This document shows, piece after piece, positions 26,645 to 34,864 of a DNA stretch of 64,000 bases; positions within the stretch are counted from its first letter, which is position 1, and the number at the start of each line of letters is the position of its first letter. The stretch lies in contig JAEUMT010000013.1 of assembly GCA_016791365.1 (NCBI GenBank), forward strand, positions 1 to 64,000. Direction: 5' to 3'. The position numbers and the translations under genes are program-made. The notes below the pieces were generated by a model. That model saw only the letters and a list, made by a program, of their open reading frames with translations. It ran no database searches and had not been told where the DNA came from. The stretch is from Hyphomonadaceae bacterium. Its GTDB lineage: Bacteria; Pseudomonadota; Alphaproteobacteria; Caulobacterales; Aquidulcibacteraceae.

Positions 26645-27172
26645 ATGCAGACCGCCCAACCGTCGATCGCTTTCCGCCCCGGTGACCACATCGTTTATCC
26701 GGCTCACGGCGTGGGCCGTGTCATGGGCGTCGAACAGCAATCGGTGGCCGGCATCGCCCTGGACGTGTTCGTGATCTCGTTCGAGCAGGACAAGATGACC
26801 CTGCGCGTGCCGACCACGAAGGCCCGCTCATGCGGTATGCGCGCACTCGCCTCGAGCGACGTGGTCGATCAGGCCATGAAGACGCTCCAAGGCCGCGCCC
26901 GCATCAAGCGCACCATGTGGAGCCGCCGGGCTCAGGAATACGAAGCGAAGATCAATTCGGGTGACCTCGTCTCGATCGCCGAAGTGGTCCGCGATCTTCA
27001 CCGCGCCAGCGACCAGCCGGAGCAATCCTATTCAGAGCGCCAACTCTATGAGAGCGCCCTGGATCGTATGGCCCGGGAACTCGCCGCCGTGGAAAAGGTC
27101 AGCCGCGACGACGCGGTCACGAAAGTGACCGCCTCGCTGGCGTCGAAGAAGCAGTCGCAAGCCGCGGCTTAA
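26645..27172 (+). CDS. carD: CarD-family transcription regulator
   Basis: 175 residues from the ATG at 26645. The CarD/RNAP-interacting domain starts at FRPGDHIVYPAHGVGRVMG, and the C-terminal helical DNA-binding domain includes MWSRRAQEYEAKINSGDLVSIAEVVRDLHR. CarD stabilises the RNA polymerase open complex, notably at rRNA promoters. A leader of 243 bases separates it from fdxA. It ends in a perfect terminator. Confidence 0.95.
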   Translation: MQTAQPSIAFRPGDHIVYPAHGVGRVMGVEQQSVAGIALDVFVISFEQDKMTLRVPTTKARSCGMRALASSDVVDQAMKTLQGRARIKRTMWSRRAQEYEAKINSGDLVSIAEVVRDLHRASDQPEQSYSERQLYESALDRMARELAAVEKVSRDDAVTKVTASLASKKQSQAAA

Positions 27173-27201
27173 GCCGCGCCGCTTACAACCGAAAAATGGA
27201 G

Positions 27202-27232
27202 AAGGCCGGGCTGCTGCCCGGCCTTTTTCTTT
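27202..27232 (+). terminator. Rho-independent terminator of carD
   Basis: AAGGCCGGGC-TGCT-GCCCGGCCTTTTTCTTT, a perfect stem with a T-rich tail, 30 bases after the stop. Confidence 0.95.
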
Positions 27233-27330
27233 GGCGCCGAACCGGGTCGTCACGCGTTGGTGATGTGCACATGTCGCGTCTGGCGCGCCGTGCGTGTGAA
27301 CTTGTCACGAGCTGGAGCGTACACTTAGGC

Positions 27331-28215
27331 ATGGCGCTTTCTGAAACCGCAGAACTGCAACGTGGCGCGCAGCGTTTCCTTCGCGCGGCGATGAAGAAGC
27401 CGATGTTGGCCGCTGATCACGAGCGCGATTTGGCGCGGCTCTGGCGCGACGAGCGTGATGAACATGCGCTGCATGAGCTGACGATGGCCTACATGCGCCT
27501 GGTCGTGGCGATGGCGTCGCGCTTTCGCCATTACGGCTTGCCGCTCAGTGACCTGGTGCAGGAGGGCAATGTCGGCCTGATGCAAGCGGCGATGCGGTTC
27601 GAGCCGGATCGCGAGGTGCGGTTTTCGACCTATGCCTCGTGGTGGATCCGCTCGGCGATGCAGGATTTTGTTCTGCGCAATTGGTCGATCGTGCGCACGG
27701 GTACGACGTCGGCGCAGAAGGCGCTGTTCTTTAATCTCCGCCGGCTGCGCGCGCGTATCGGCGATGTCGGTGACGCGGTGATGAGCGCCGAGGCGACGTC
27801 GAAGGTCGCGAAAGCCTTGCGTGTGCCGGAGCAGGACGTGCAATCGATGGCGGCACGCCTTTATGCGCCGGACCGCTCGCTCAATGCGCCGCTCACCGAT
27901 GAGGGCGATGGTGAATGGCAGGATTTGTTGGCGGACAACGCAGCAGGGCCCGAGGCCGATGTGATGGAATCGCATGACAATATCGCGCGCGCCGAATTGG
28001 TGCAGGACGCGATGAGCGAATTGTCAGATCGCGAGCAGCTGATCATCCGCGAGCGTAAGCTTGAAGAGGATGCCGTCACACTGGAGGCGCTGGGTGAGCG
28101 CTTGGGAATCTCCAAGGAGCGCGTGCGGCAGATCGAGGGCAATGCGCTTGAGAAGCTGCGCCGCGCGTTGATCGCGCGCGTCGGCGATCCGGTCGCGGCG
28201 GGATATGTCGGCTAG
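27331..28215 (+). CDS. rpoH: RNA polymerase sigma-32 type factor
   Basis: 294 residues from the ATG at 27331. Region 2: LTMAYMRLVVAMASRFRHYGLPLSDLVQEGNVGLMQAAMRF and RFSTYASWWIRSAMQDFVLRNW. The RpoH-box follows (TTSAQKALFFNLRRLR). Region 4: LSDREQLIIRERKL and LGERLGISKERVRQIEGNALEKLRR. It directs heat-shock or related stress transcription. Alphaproteobacteria often have more than one RpoH; which paralogue this is cannot be told. Its stop interlocks with the thermonuclease gene (CTAG at 28212-28215). Confidence 0.93.
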   Translation: MALSETAELQRGAQRFLRAAMKKPMLAADHERDLARLWRDERDEHALHELTMAYMRLVVAMASRFRHYGLPLSDLVQEGNVGLMQAAMRFEPDREVRFSTYASWWIRSAMQDFVLRNWSIVRTGTTSAQKALFFNLRRLRARIGDVGDAVMSAEATSKVAKALRVPEQDVQSMAARLYAPDRSLNAPLTDEGDGEWQDLLADNAAGPEADVMESHDNIARAELVQDAMSELSDREQLIIRERKLEEDAVTLEALGERLGISKERVRQIEGNALEKLRRALIARVGDPVAAGYVG

Positions 28216-29102
28216 TCGGTGACAATCTCAAGCTGACTGGAATGATCGAGGCAGAGCTGCGGTTCGTCCCGGTAAACACCGAGCGTGCCGCGCACGCGGA
28301 TTTTCGCGCCGGTGAGCGAGGGGAGGTCCGGGCCATCCCACGCACGGAAGCTCTCTCCGAACAACACAATCGAGAAGGGCGGCTCGGTTGCGCCTTCCAT
28401 GCGAAACGAAGCGCGGCGGTCAAACACCTGCGCTTCGGCGACGCGGCCTTCGACGATTCGGAATGGCGCATCGCCGCGTGTGCAATTGGCGTTCGCTTCA
28501 AGCGCCGCGCGCGCCGCCGCGCGGACCATGAGCGGCCGATAGGCGCGCTCATTCCACATGCCGCGCTTGGCTGTGCGCGCGCGGTGCTCAAGCGCAAGCA
28601 ATTCGTCAGCGCGTGCGTGATTGTTCGGGCGCGCACGCACATAGGCGGCGCCGCGCGACACAAGTTCATGTTGCAGCCAGAACCAGCGTCCGCCTTCGCT
28701 TTTCACGAACACATGGGCGATCGCGGCTTCGCGCGGCGCTTCTTCGCCCTCGCGCGGACGGCCAACCCAGCGCCGTTCGCCGCCATAAGTCAGCAGCACT
28801 TCGCGATGCAGCGCCAGCGCTTCGATCTCGCCTTGTGACTGAGCGGCATAAGGCGCTTCGCCGCTTGGCGCGTCGACCTCCGCGAGAAAGACGCGTGTGC
28901 CGTCTTCGAGCAGCAACGTGTCGCCGGCAAAAACACGCGCGACGCGTCCTTCTTCGCCGCGCTGCAGATCGCCGATCTGCGGGCCACACGCGGCGAGCAG
29001 GACGAGAACGATGAGCGCACTGAATATGGACCGCCGGCGCCCTCGCCGGCCAACGCTGTTGCATGCCGGCGAAGGCGCCGGCGGTCCATATTGTGGATCC
29101 AT
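28212..29102 (-). CDS. Thermonuclease-like (SNase-fold) protein with repeat-derived N-terminus
   Basis: 296 residues. A hydrophobic segment ending in a lipobox (FSALIVLVLLAACG) is followed by an SNase-like domain: GRVARVFAGDTLLLEDGTRVFLAEVDAP, FVKSEGGRWFWLQHELVSRGAAYVR, LLALEHRARTAKRGMW. Catalytic Arg/Glu positions look partly degenerate, so nuclease activity is uncertain. A second OB-like domain (residues about 205-290, EGRVAEAQVFDRRASFRMEG...) follows. The only in-frame start is the ATG at 29102, overlapping the upstream stop (TAATG). Residues about 4-26 are encoded by a palindromic repeat, which places an unusual Pro/Arg-rich leader in front of the lipoprotein signal. Confidence 0.78.
   Translation of the reverse strand: MDPQYGPPAPSPACNSVGRRGRRRSIFSALIVLVLLAACGPQIGDLQRGEEGRVARVFAGDTLLLEDGTRVFLAEVDAPSGEAPYAAQSQGEIEALALHREVLLTYGGERRWVGRPREGEEAPREAAIAHVFVKSEGGRWFWLQHELVSRGAAYVRARPNNHARADELLALEHRARTAKRGMWNERAYRPLMVRAAARAALEANANCTRGDAPFRIVEGRVAEAQVFDRRASFRMEGATEPPFSIVLFGESFRAWDGPDLPSLTGAKIRVRGTLGVYRDEPQLCLDHSSQLEIVTD
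29023..29092. repeat. REP-like palindrome, family A copy 1
   Basis: Perfect 19-bp arms, AATATGGACCGCCGGCGCC and its complement, around a 32-base centre holding a second GCCGGC pair. It lies inside the 5' coding part of the thermonuclease-like gene. The other copy is at 51710-51773. Confidence 0.85.
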
Positions 29103-30955
29103 TAGTACCCGCCAGCCATCCCGTCTTTTCGCATTTCAGTGGCCGCTTCGTACACGCCGCTCGGGTGACGCATGATGGCTTGGTAGCCGCCGAAGGAGCC
29201 GTCGGCGGCGCGAATGCGATGGCCGCGCCGTTCGAGCTCGGCGCGCACCGCGAGCGGGATGCCGTTTTCCATTGCGACGAAGCCGTTGCCGTCCGGCTCT
29301 TCGCCGGTGGGCTCAACGCCGCCGTAAAAGCGATAGCGCGCGGCATCGCCCGCGGCTTGCAGATCGAGATCATAGTCGACGAGATTGACGATGATCTGCA
29401 CGTGGCCTTGCGGCTGCATGTCGCCGCCCATCAAACCGAATGCGAGCCAAGGCTGGCCGTTGCGCAGCGCGAACGCAGGGATGATGGTCTGGAACGGCCG
29501 GCGGCCAGGGCGATATTGGTTCGGGCCGGGTGAGAGCGAAAAAAGCTCGCCGCGATCCTGCAGCATGAAGCCCAGGCCATCGGGCACTAAGCCCGATCCC
29601 ATGCCGCGATAGTTCGATTGAATGATCGAGACCATCATGCCTTCGGAGTCAGCGACGGCGAAATAGGTGGTGTCGCCATCAATACGCATTTCGGCGTGCG
29701 GCGGCGGCGGCATGACGCGGTCACTATGGATCAGCGCGCGCCGTTGATTGGTGTACTCGTCGGTCAGCAGGCGACGCACGTCGAAGTGCGTGAAGGCGGG
29801 GTCGCCGTAGAATTGTGCGCGATCGGCAAAGGCGAGGCGCGTTGCTTCGATTTGGGTGTGCAGTGAATCGGACGAGAGAAAGCCCATCTGACGGAGATTG
29901 AAGCCCTCTAGAATGCGCAGCGTCTGCAGCGCGACGACGCCTTGCGAGTTCGGCGGCAGTTCGCAGACTTCGATATCGCGATACGGTGCGCAGACGGGAT
30001 CGACCCATTCGCCCTGGTGGCGCGCGAGGTCGTCATAGCGAAGCCAACCGCCGATACGGCGCATGTAGCCGTCGATGGTGCGGGCGATCGGGCCACGATA
30101 ATAGGCGTCGCGGCCGCCGGTTGCGATGAGTTCGAGCGTATTGGCGAGATCGGGATTGCGGAAGAGGCCGTGGCCGTCCGGAATTTTGCTGGCGCCGCAC
30201 CCGTATGACGGCCCCATATCGCGACCGCGCGCGTCGGTGATCTGCACCACGACTTCTTGAAGGTCACAAAAATAGGTTGCGCGCGCGTTGTTGATCTCTT
30301 CCAGGCGTCCGGCCGCATATTCTGTTTCGAAGCGGCGCTGAGCGTTTGCCCAGTACATCGCGATTGTCTGCGGTATCGGCGCGCCTTCTCGTGCGTAACG
30401 AATTGCCGGCGCCAGCAATTCCGCCATGGGTTTGCGGCCGAAGCGCCCGTGCAGGGCGAACCAGCCGTCAACCGTGCCCGGAACGCTGACGCTGGCCGCG
30501 CCGAAGCTGGGAACGGCGTTGGGATTGCCTTGTCGGCGCGCAACGTTGCGGAGTGTCGCCAGTGAAAGTCCGCGCGGCGAGCGGCCTGAGCCGTTGTAGC
30601 CGTAGAGTCGTTGCGTGCGCGGATCCCAAACGATGACGAAAATGTCGCCGCCGATGCCGTTGGCGGTGGGCTCGACGAGGCCGAGCATCGCGTTTGCCGC
30701 GATCGCGGCGTCGATGGCTGTGCCGCCGCTGCGCATGATGTCGATCGCGGTTTGTGTCGCGAGCGGGTGCGCAGTTGCGGCGGCGGCATGGGGCGCGACG
30801 ACGGGGGAGCGCGAGGCGAAGCTCTGGCCTGAGACGCGTTCGCCGCGGCCGAAGTTCGGATCACGCGCCGGCGTTTCTTGCGCGCCAGCGCTGGTGCTCA
30901 GCAGCGCCACTCCCAGAAGTGCCGCCGCCAGCGTGCGCGGTTTCGTTTGAGCCAT
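29102..30955 (-). CDS. Gamma-glutamyltransferase family protein
   Basis: 617 residues from the ATG at 30955, with AGGGGG upstream. Signal peptide (RTLAAALLGVALLSTSAGAQ). The large-subunit part includes HPLATQTAIDIMRSGGTAIDAAIAAN and NGIGGDIFVIVWD. The autoprocessing site is DGDTTYFAVAD, where the second Thr is expected to become the new N-terminal nucleophile. It is periplasmic, cleaving gamma-glutamyl bonds (glutathione or relatives) or acting as an acylase. Its TAATG end couples it to the thermonuclease-like gene. Confidence 0.9.
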   Translation of the reverse strand: MAQTKPRTLAAALLGVALLSTSAGAQETPARDPNFGRGERVSGQSFASRSPVVAPHAAAATAHPLATQTAIDIMRSGGTAIDAAIAANAMLGLVEPTANGIGGDIFVIVWDPRTQRLYGYNGSGRSPRGLSLATLRNVARRQGNPNAVPSFGAASVSVPGTVDGWFALHGRFGRKPMAELLAPAIRYAREGAPIPQTIAMYWANAQRRFETEYAAGRLEEINNARATYFCDLQEVVVQITDARGRDMGPSYGCGASKIPDGHGLFRNPDLANTLELIATGGRDAYYRGPIARTIDGYMRRIGGWLRYDDLARHQGEWVDPVCAPYRDIEVCELPPNSQGVVALQTLRILEGFNLRQMGFLSSDSLHTQIEATRLAFADRAQFYGDPAFTHFDVRRLLTDEYTNQRRALIHSDRVMPPPPHAEMRIDGDTTYFAVADSEGMMVSIIQSNYRGMGSGLVPDGLGFMLQDRGELFSLSPGPNQYRPGRRPFQTIIPAFALRNGQPWLAFGLMGGDMQPQGHVQIIVNLVDYDLDLQAAGDAARYRFYGGVEPTGEEPDGNGFVAMENGIPLAVRAELERRGHRIRAADGSFGGYQAIMRHPSGVYEAATEMRKDGMAGGY

Positions 30956-31033
30956 GTTCGCCCCCTGAATGCGGGCGGTACTCAAACAGGTGCGGCGGCG
31001 TCCGGCAAACGAATTGCGGCCTGTGATGTCACG

Positions 31034-32332
31034 CTAGCTTTTGCGCGCCCGCACCAGGGCGCTGATGAAGCCGATTGCCGCAAGCGCGCTGGTTCCCGCG
31101 CCGGTGAGAGCGAGGCCGAGGGGCAATGATTTCTCTCCGCCGATGGCGCCGGCGATCAGAGTCACCAATGTCGGCGCCGCGCCAAAGCCAATGATCGCGC
31201 CGATGACGATGAAGGCGCCGAGGCAGACGCCTCGAATTTCGTTTGGCACAAGAACGGCGATGGCGGCGGCCGTCACCAGGCCCGTTACGGCGCCGCACGT
31301 CAGCAACAGCAAAAGCAGCCAGGCAAAGCCGGTCGCGTCGGGCATCAGCGGGAAGAAGGCGCCCGGAATGGACAGCACCGCGGCGATCACCGCGCCGATG
31401 AGAATGCCGCCCCTGATCTTGCTCTTGTGGCCGAAGTCCGCGGCGAAGCCGCCGAACACGGCCCCGATTACGCCGGATACGAGTATGACGAGCCCCATCC
31501 ACCCGCCATATTGTTCGGGCGTCAGATTGTAGTGACGCTCAAGCACGGGCGCGGCCCAGATGCTCGCGGCCGCGTCGGCCATCACGACCGTGACCTGCCC
31601 AAGGAAGAGTGGCGCAAGCAGGCCGCGACGCTCCCACAATTCGCGCAGCGCGACGGACAGGGCAGGGTTTGCTTCGGCGATTTCCTGGCGCGCGGGCTCG
31701 CGGACCGTGAGCAGAAGCAGCGTGAGCGCCAGGCTGACGCCAGAGAACACCAGCAGCACGTTTCGCCACGGCTCAAGACCGGCGATCAGCGGCGCGGCGC
31801 TCGCGAAATAGCCGAGCAGCGAGCCGCCAAACGCAAACGCGGCGGCGCCGCCGACCATGTTGCCGAGCGAAAGCAGCATGAGCGATCGGCCGCGTGTGTC
31901 CGGTGGGCTTAAGTCGGCGACCATTGAGATGGTGACGGTGAGCGAGGAGAAGGCGCCGATGCCGGCGAGCATCCGCGCCACAAAGATGTGCCAGAATTCC
32001 GTGCCGAACACGGAAAGCGCGGCGCCGATGGTCCAGAGGAGCGCGAGGAAGAAGAGAAGCGTCGCGCGGTTGCCGCGATCGGTGATGCGGCCGACGGGGA
32101 TGGCGAGCGCCGCGATTGGGAGTGAGATCGCCAGGCCTTGCAGCAAGCTCATCTGAAAGTCGTTCAGCCGCAGGCTGGCGGCCGCCACCTCCTGAACGGG
32201 ACTGAATACGGTGCGCATCGCCGATGCGCTGCCTATTGTGGCTGAGAGCAACAGCAGCGTGGCGAGCACGCCGCCGCGCTTCACGGGCTGTGCGGCCGTC
32301 GAGATTTCTTGCGTTGCATCAACGGGCGTCAA
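31034..32332 (-). CDS. MFS transporter (Spinster-like)
   Basis: 432 residues with about 12 hydrophobic helices. MFS signature in loop 2-3: IPVGRITDRGNRATLLF; also ARMLAGIGAFSSLTVTISMVADLSPPDTRGRSL and GGFAADFGHKSKIRGG. The TTG start at 32332 has GAGG six bases upstream and overlaps the end of the GntR gene by 14 bases. Last gene of an AraC-GntR-MFS operon, so it probably carries the substrate or product of the esterase cluster across the inner membrane. Confidence 0.87.
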   Translation of the reverse strand: MTPVDATQEISTAAQPVKRGGVLATLLLLSATIGSASAMRTVFSPVQEVAAASLRLNDFQMSLLQGLAISLPIAALAIPVGRITDRGNRATLLFFLALLWTIGAALSVFGTEFWHIFVARMLAGIGAFSSLTVTISMVADLSPPDTRGRSLMLLSLGNMVGGAAAFAFGGSLLGYFASAAPLIAGLEPWRNVLLVFSGVSLALTLLLLTVREPARQEIAEANPALSVALRELWERRGLLAPLFLGQVTVVMADAAASIWAAPVLERHYNLTPEQYGGWMGLVILVSGVIGAVFGGFAADFGHKSKIRGGILIGAVIAAVLSIPGAFFPLMPDATGFAWLLLLLLTCGAVTGLVTAAAIAVLVPNEIRGVCLGAFIVIGAIIGFGAAPTLVTLIAGAIGGEKSLPLGLALTGAGTSALAAIGFISALVRARKS

Positions 32333-33056
32333 AGGAGGCCTCTGCTTTCAAGAGATCGCCGATGGCGTCGTCGAAGTGGAATGCCATGGCCTTTGCGGCT
32401 GCTTCCGCATCGCGCGCGAGGATGGCGGCGGCGACGGCGCGGTGGCGGTCGATCATCACCTGCTTCTGGCTCTGGGCGATGCGCGTGCTCCAGGCTGTCG
32501 GCACCGCGACTTCCATCAGCGGCGCGAACGACGCGACGATCTGGATGAAAAGCACGTTGTGGCTCGCGGCGGCGATGGCGTTGTGAAAGGCAATGTCGTG
32601 TTCGGTGCGCTTGGCGAGGTCGTCCTTGTCGGCGGCCATGGCTTCGGCGAGCTCAACGATCCTGGCCGCTTCCTCGTCCGTCCGTGACTCCGCGGCGAGA
32701 GCGGCGGTGCGCTGCTCGATGGTGCGGCGCACGTCCCAGATGTCGGGGACGGTGATCTGCGCGGTTGAGATTGCGTGTTGCAGCGAGGTGGCGATGACCG
32801 AGCCGTCAAGCGCGCCGACGCGTGGTCTGCGGCCGTTGCCGACGTCGATCAGTTTCAGCGCGGCAAGAGCGCCAAAAGCTTCGCGCATCACGGCGCGGCT
32901 GACGCCGAGCGTGTCGGCGAAGTGCCCTTCGCCCGGCAGGCTGTCGCCGACGCGCAGGCCATTGCTGCGGATGTGGTTGGTGACGGCGTTGATCGCCGCT
33001 TGCACGAGCGTGCCGCCTTCAGCGGGTTGCAAGGTGGGAATAGCGGTGTTGGACAA
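32319..33056 (-). CDS. GntR-family (FCD/FadR subfamily) regulator
   Basis: About 245 residues from the TTG at 33056, which has GAGAG upstream and follows the AraC stop by ten bases. N-terminal winged helix: LVQAAINAVTNHIRSNGLRVGDSLPGEGHFADTLGVSRAVMREAFGAL. C-terminal all-helical FCD domain with candidate metal/ligand residues: DIWDVRRTIEQRTAALA, EHDIAFHNAIAAAS, DRHRAVAAAILARD. FCD regulators often sense small hydroxy or keto acids (lactate, glycolate, gluconate). It likely controls the cluster through the palindromes at 33853-33891 and 38427-38441. Confidence 0.88.
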   Translation of the reverse strand: MSNTAIPTLQPAEGGTLVQAAINAVTNHIRSNGLRVGDSLPGEGHFADTLGVSRAVMREAFGALAALKLIDVGNGRRPRVGALDGSVIATSLQHAISTAQITVPDIWDVRRTIEQRTAALAAESRTDEEAARIVELAEAMAADKDDLAKRTEHDIAFHNAIAAASHNVLFIQIVASFAPLMEVAVPTAWSTRIAQSQKQVMIDRHRAVAAAILARDAEAAAKAMAFHFDDAIGDLLKAEASFDAR

Positions 33057-33066
33057 GGGAGCTCTC

Positions 33067-33813
33067 TCAGGCGGCTTGGCAGGCGCGCAGGTCGGAAGGC
33101 GAGACGCCAAAGCGGCGTCCGAACGCGCGCGCGAAGCTGGCGTTATTGAGGTAGCCATTCTCGTAGCCGATCGACGAGACGGGCAGGTTGGTTGTCAGCA
33201 GCATGCGCTTGGCTTGGCTGAGGCGTTGCTCGGCGATCGCTTCGGCGATCGAGCAGCTGAACATGTCGCGAAAGCCGCGCGTGAGCTTGGCGCGGTTGAG
33301 ACCGCAGGCGCGGGCGATTTTGTCGAGCGTCAGTTTTTCGTTCCAACGCTCATCGATCATGCGGCGCGCGGCGACGATGCGGCGCGTATCTTCCAGCGAG
33401 AGGACGCCTTCGCCGGCGAGCGGCAGCAGATCGTCCGTTGCGAGCAAGCGGATCGTCTCGCACAGCAACTCAATGCCTTTGCCGAGGCGGTAGATGGTGA
33501 GCGTTTCGCCGGTCAGCGCACAGTCACGGATGGCGAAGGCGATGGTGCGCAGAGCCGAGGGTAGGTGAAATGCTTCGCCGTCCGGCAGCACGCCGCCGAC
33601 ACGAATGAAGGCGCTGCGTTGAATGACGAGCAGGAGCCGCGCGTCGGTGGTGATGGACGCGATGCTGGGTTTGAGATCGAACGCGACGGTCGGAGTGTGC
33701 GCCTCCATATCGAACGCGAGCACGATGTGATCGGACGGGAGCGGCGCGCGGTCCAGCGGACCGGCGCCGAGCAGCAACGTCATCTCCGGAGAGACTTCGA
33801 CGAATTCGCGCAT
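33067..33813 (-). CDS. AraC-family transcription regulator
   Basis: 248 residues. The start chosen is the ATG at 33813 with GAGG just upstream; GTG 33822 is possible. The C-terminal 100 residues hold two HTH motifs: EKLTLDKIARACGLNRAKLTRGFRDMF and LPVSSIGYENGYLNNASFARAFGRRFGVSPSDLR. The N-terminal domain shows no clear cupin. First gene of the regulator-transporter operon, 40 bases downstream of two copies of a palindromic operator. Two dissimilar regulators in one operon suggests layered control. Confidence 0.9.
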   Translation of the reverse strand: MREFVEVSPEMTLLLGAGPLDRAPLPSDHIVLAFDMEAHTPTVAFDLKPSIASITTDARLLLVIQRSAFIRVGGVLPDGEAFHLPSALRTIAFAIRDCALTGETLTIYRLGKGIELLCETIRLLATDDLLPLAGEGVLSLEDTRRIVAARRMIDERWNEKLTLDKIARACGLNRAKLTRGFRDMFSCSIAEAIAEQRLSQAKRMLLTTNLPVSSIGYENGYLNNASFARAFGRRFGVSPSDLRACQAA

Positions 33814-33852
33814 TTTCCTCACCCAGTTTTCTGGTTGTTGAGGACACCATGC

Positions 33853-33891
33853 ACCTTTCAGATAGGTATGGCAAGCAGCTATCTGATAGGT
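33853..33891. promoter_or_regulatory. Two tandem palindromic operator sites ahead of the AraC-GntR-MFS operon
   Basis: ACCTTTCAGATAGGT at 33853-33867 and AGCTATCTGATAGGT at 33877-33891, centres 24 bases apart. The first site is the exact reverse complement of the site ahead of the TonB receptor gene (38427-38441). Consensus: ACCTWTCWGAWAGGT. Likely bound by the local GntR or AraC protein. Confidence 0.75.
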
Positions 33892-33898
33892 ATTTAGG

Positions 33899-34861
33899 CT
33901 AGGCGCGCAGGGCGCGTCTCAGGGCCTCGAGGCTGTCGTGACGCGCCCTTATCGAGATGGGCGCGTCGGCGCAGAAGATGTCGAACCCATGAAATCCGCC
34001 TGGATAAACAATTAGTTCGGCGGGGATTCCGGCGCGTGCAAGGCGGGTGGCGTAGGCGATGTCTTCGTCAATGAAGAGATCCAATGTCGGGCAGGCGATG
34101 AAGGCTGGCGGGAGGCCCGAGAGGTCCGTGGCGCGGGCCGGCGCCGCATAGGGCGAGACGCCGTCGCGACCGGGTTCGTGGCCGAGCAGCGAGGACCAGC
34201 CGAAGGCATTGTTGTGCGGCGTCCAGATGAACTCGCCGGCGACGGGGTTGGGCTCCGCCGCGACGCACGTGCGGTCGTCGAGCATTGGATAAATCAAGTG
34301 CTGGAAGGCGAGTTTGTAGTCGCCGCGATCGCGCGCCAGCAGCGCGAGCGCCGCTGCAAGTCCGCCGCCGGCGCTTTCACCCATGACGCCGATGCGATGG
34401 CGATCGACGCCGAGGGCGTCGGCGTTGGCGAATGTCCATGCAAGTCCGGCGTAGCAATCTTCGATGCCCGAGGGAAAGCGATGCTCGGGCGCCAGGCGAT
34501 AGTCAACGCTGACGATGACGCAGTTGAGATCGAACGCTGCTGGGCGATGCAGAGGTTCAAGTTGCGCCGCCGCGCCGCCGACGAAGCCGCCGCCGTGGAT
34601 GTGATAGATGCAGGGAAGCTTCTGCCGCGCCGCGCGAGGTTTGTACATCGTAAGCGTGATGTCGGGCGCGCCGGCGGGGCCGGGAACGCTGCGCACGGTT
34701 TGCTCAATAGCTTCGCGGACTTCGTCAGGCACGGTGACTGGAAGCTGCGTGAAGCGTTCCGCCGCGCGCATAGGCGCCAGGAGCTCATTCGACAACGCAA
34801 CCGTAGGGAACGCGTCCAGCACAGGGAGGAGAGCCGGATCGACGAGATTGCGTGTGGTCAT
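33899..34861 (-). CDS. Alpha/beta hydrolase, HSL-type esterase
   Basis: 320 residues. Oxyanion HGGG in YHIHGGGFVGGAA, nucleophile GESAGGGLAAA, then acid and His near the end (FIDEDIAYATRLARAGIP, YPGGFHGFD). This is the hormone-sensitive-lipase/Abhydrolase_3 family, which cleaves short-acyl esters. No signal peptide, so cytoplasmic. It lies three bases after the FAD dehydrogenase stop, in the TonB-receptor operon, so the ester probably enters before hydrolysis. Confidence 0.92.
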   Translation of the reverse strand: MTTRNLVDPALLPVLDAFPTVALSNELLAPMRAAERFTQLPVTVPDEVREAIEQTVRSVPGPAGAPDITLTMYKPRAARQKLPCIYHIHGGGFVGGAAAQLEPLHRPAAFDLNCVIVSVDYRLAPEHRFPSGIEDCYAGLAWTFANADALGVDRHRIGVMGESAGGGLAAALALLARDRGDYKLAFQHLIYPMLDDRTCVAAEPNPVAGEFIWTPHNNAFGWSSLLGHEPGRDGVSPYAAPARATDLSGLPPAFIACPTLDLFIDEDIAYATRLARAGIPAELIVYPGGFHGFDIFCADAPISIRARHDSLEALRRALRA

Positions 34862-34864
34862 GAA

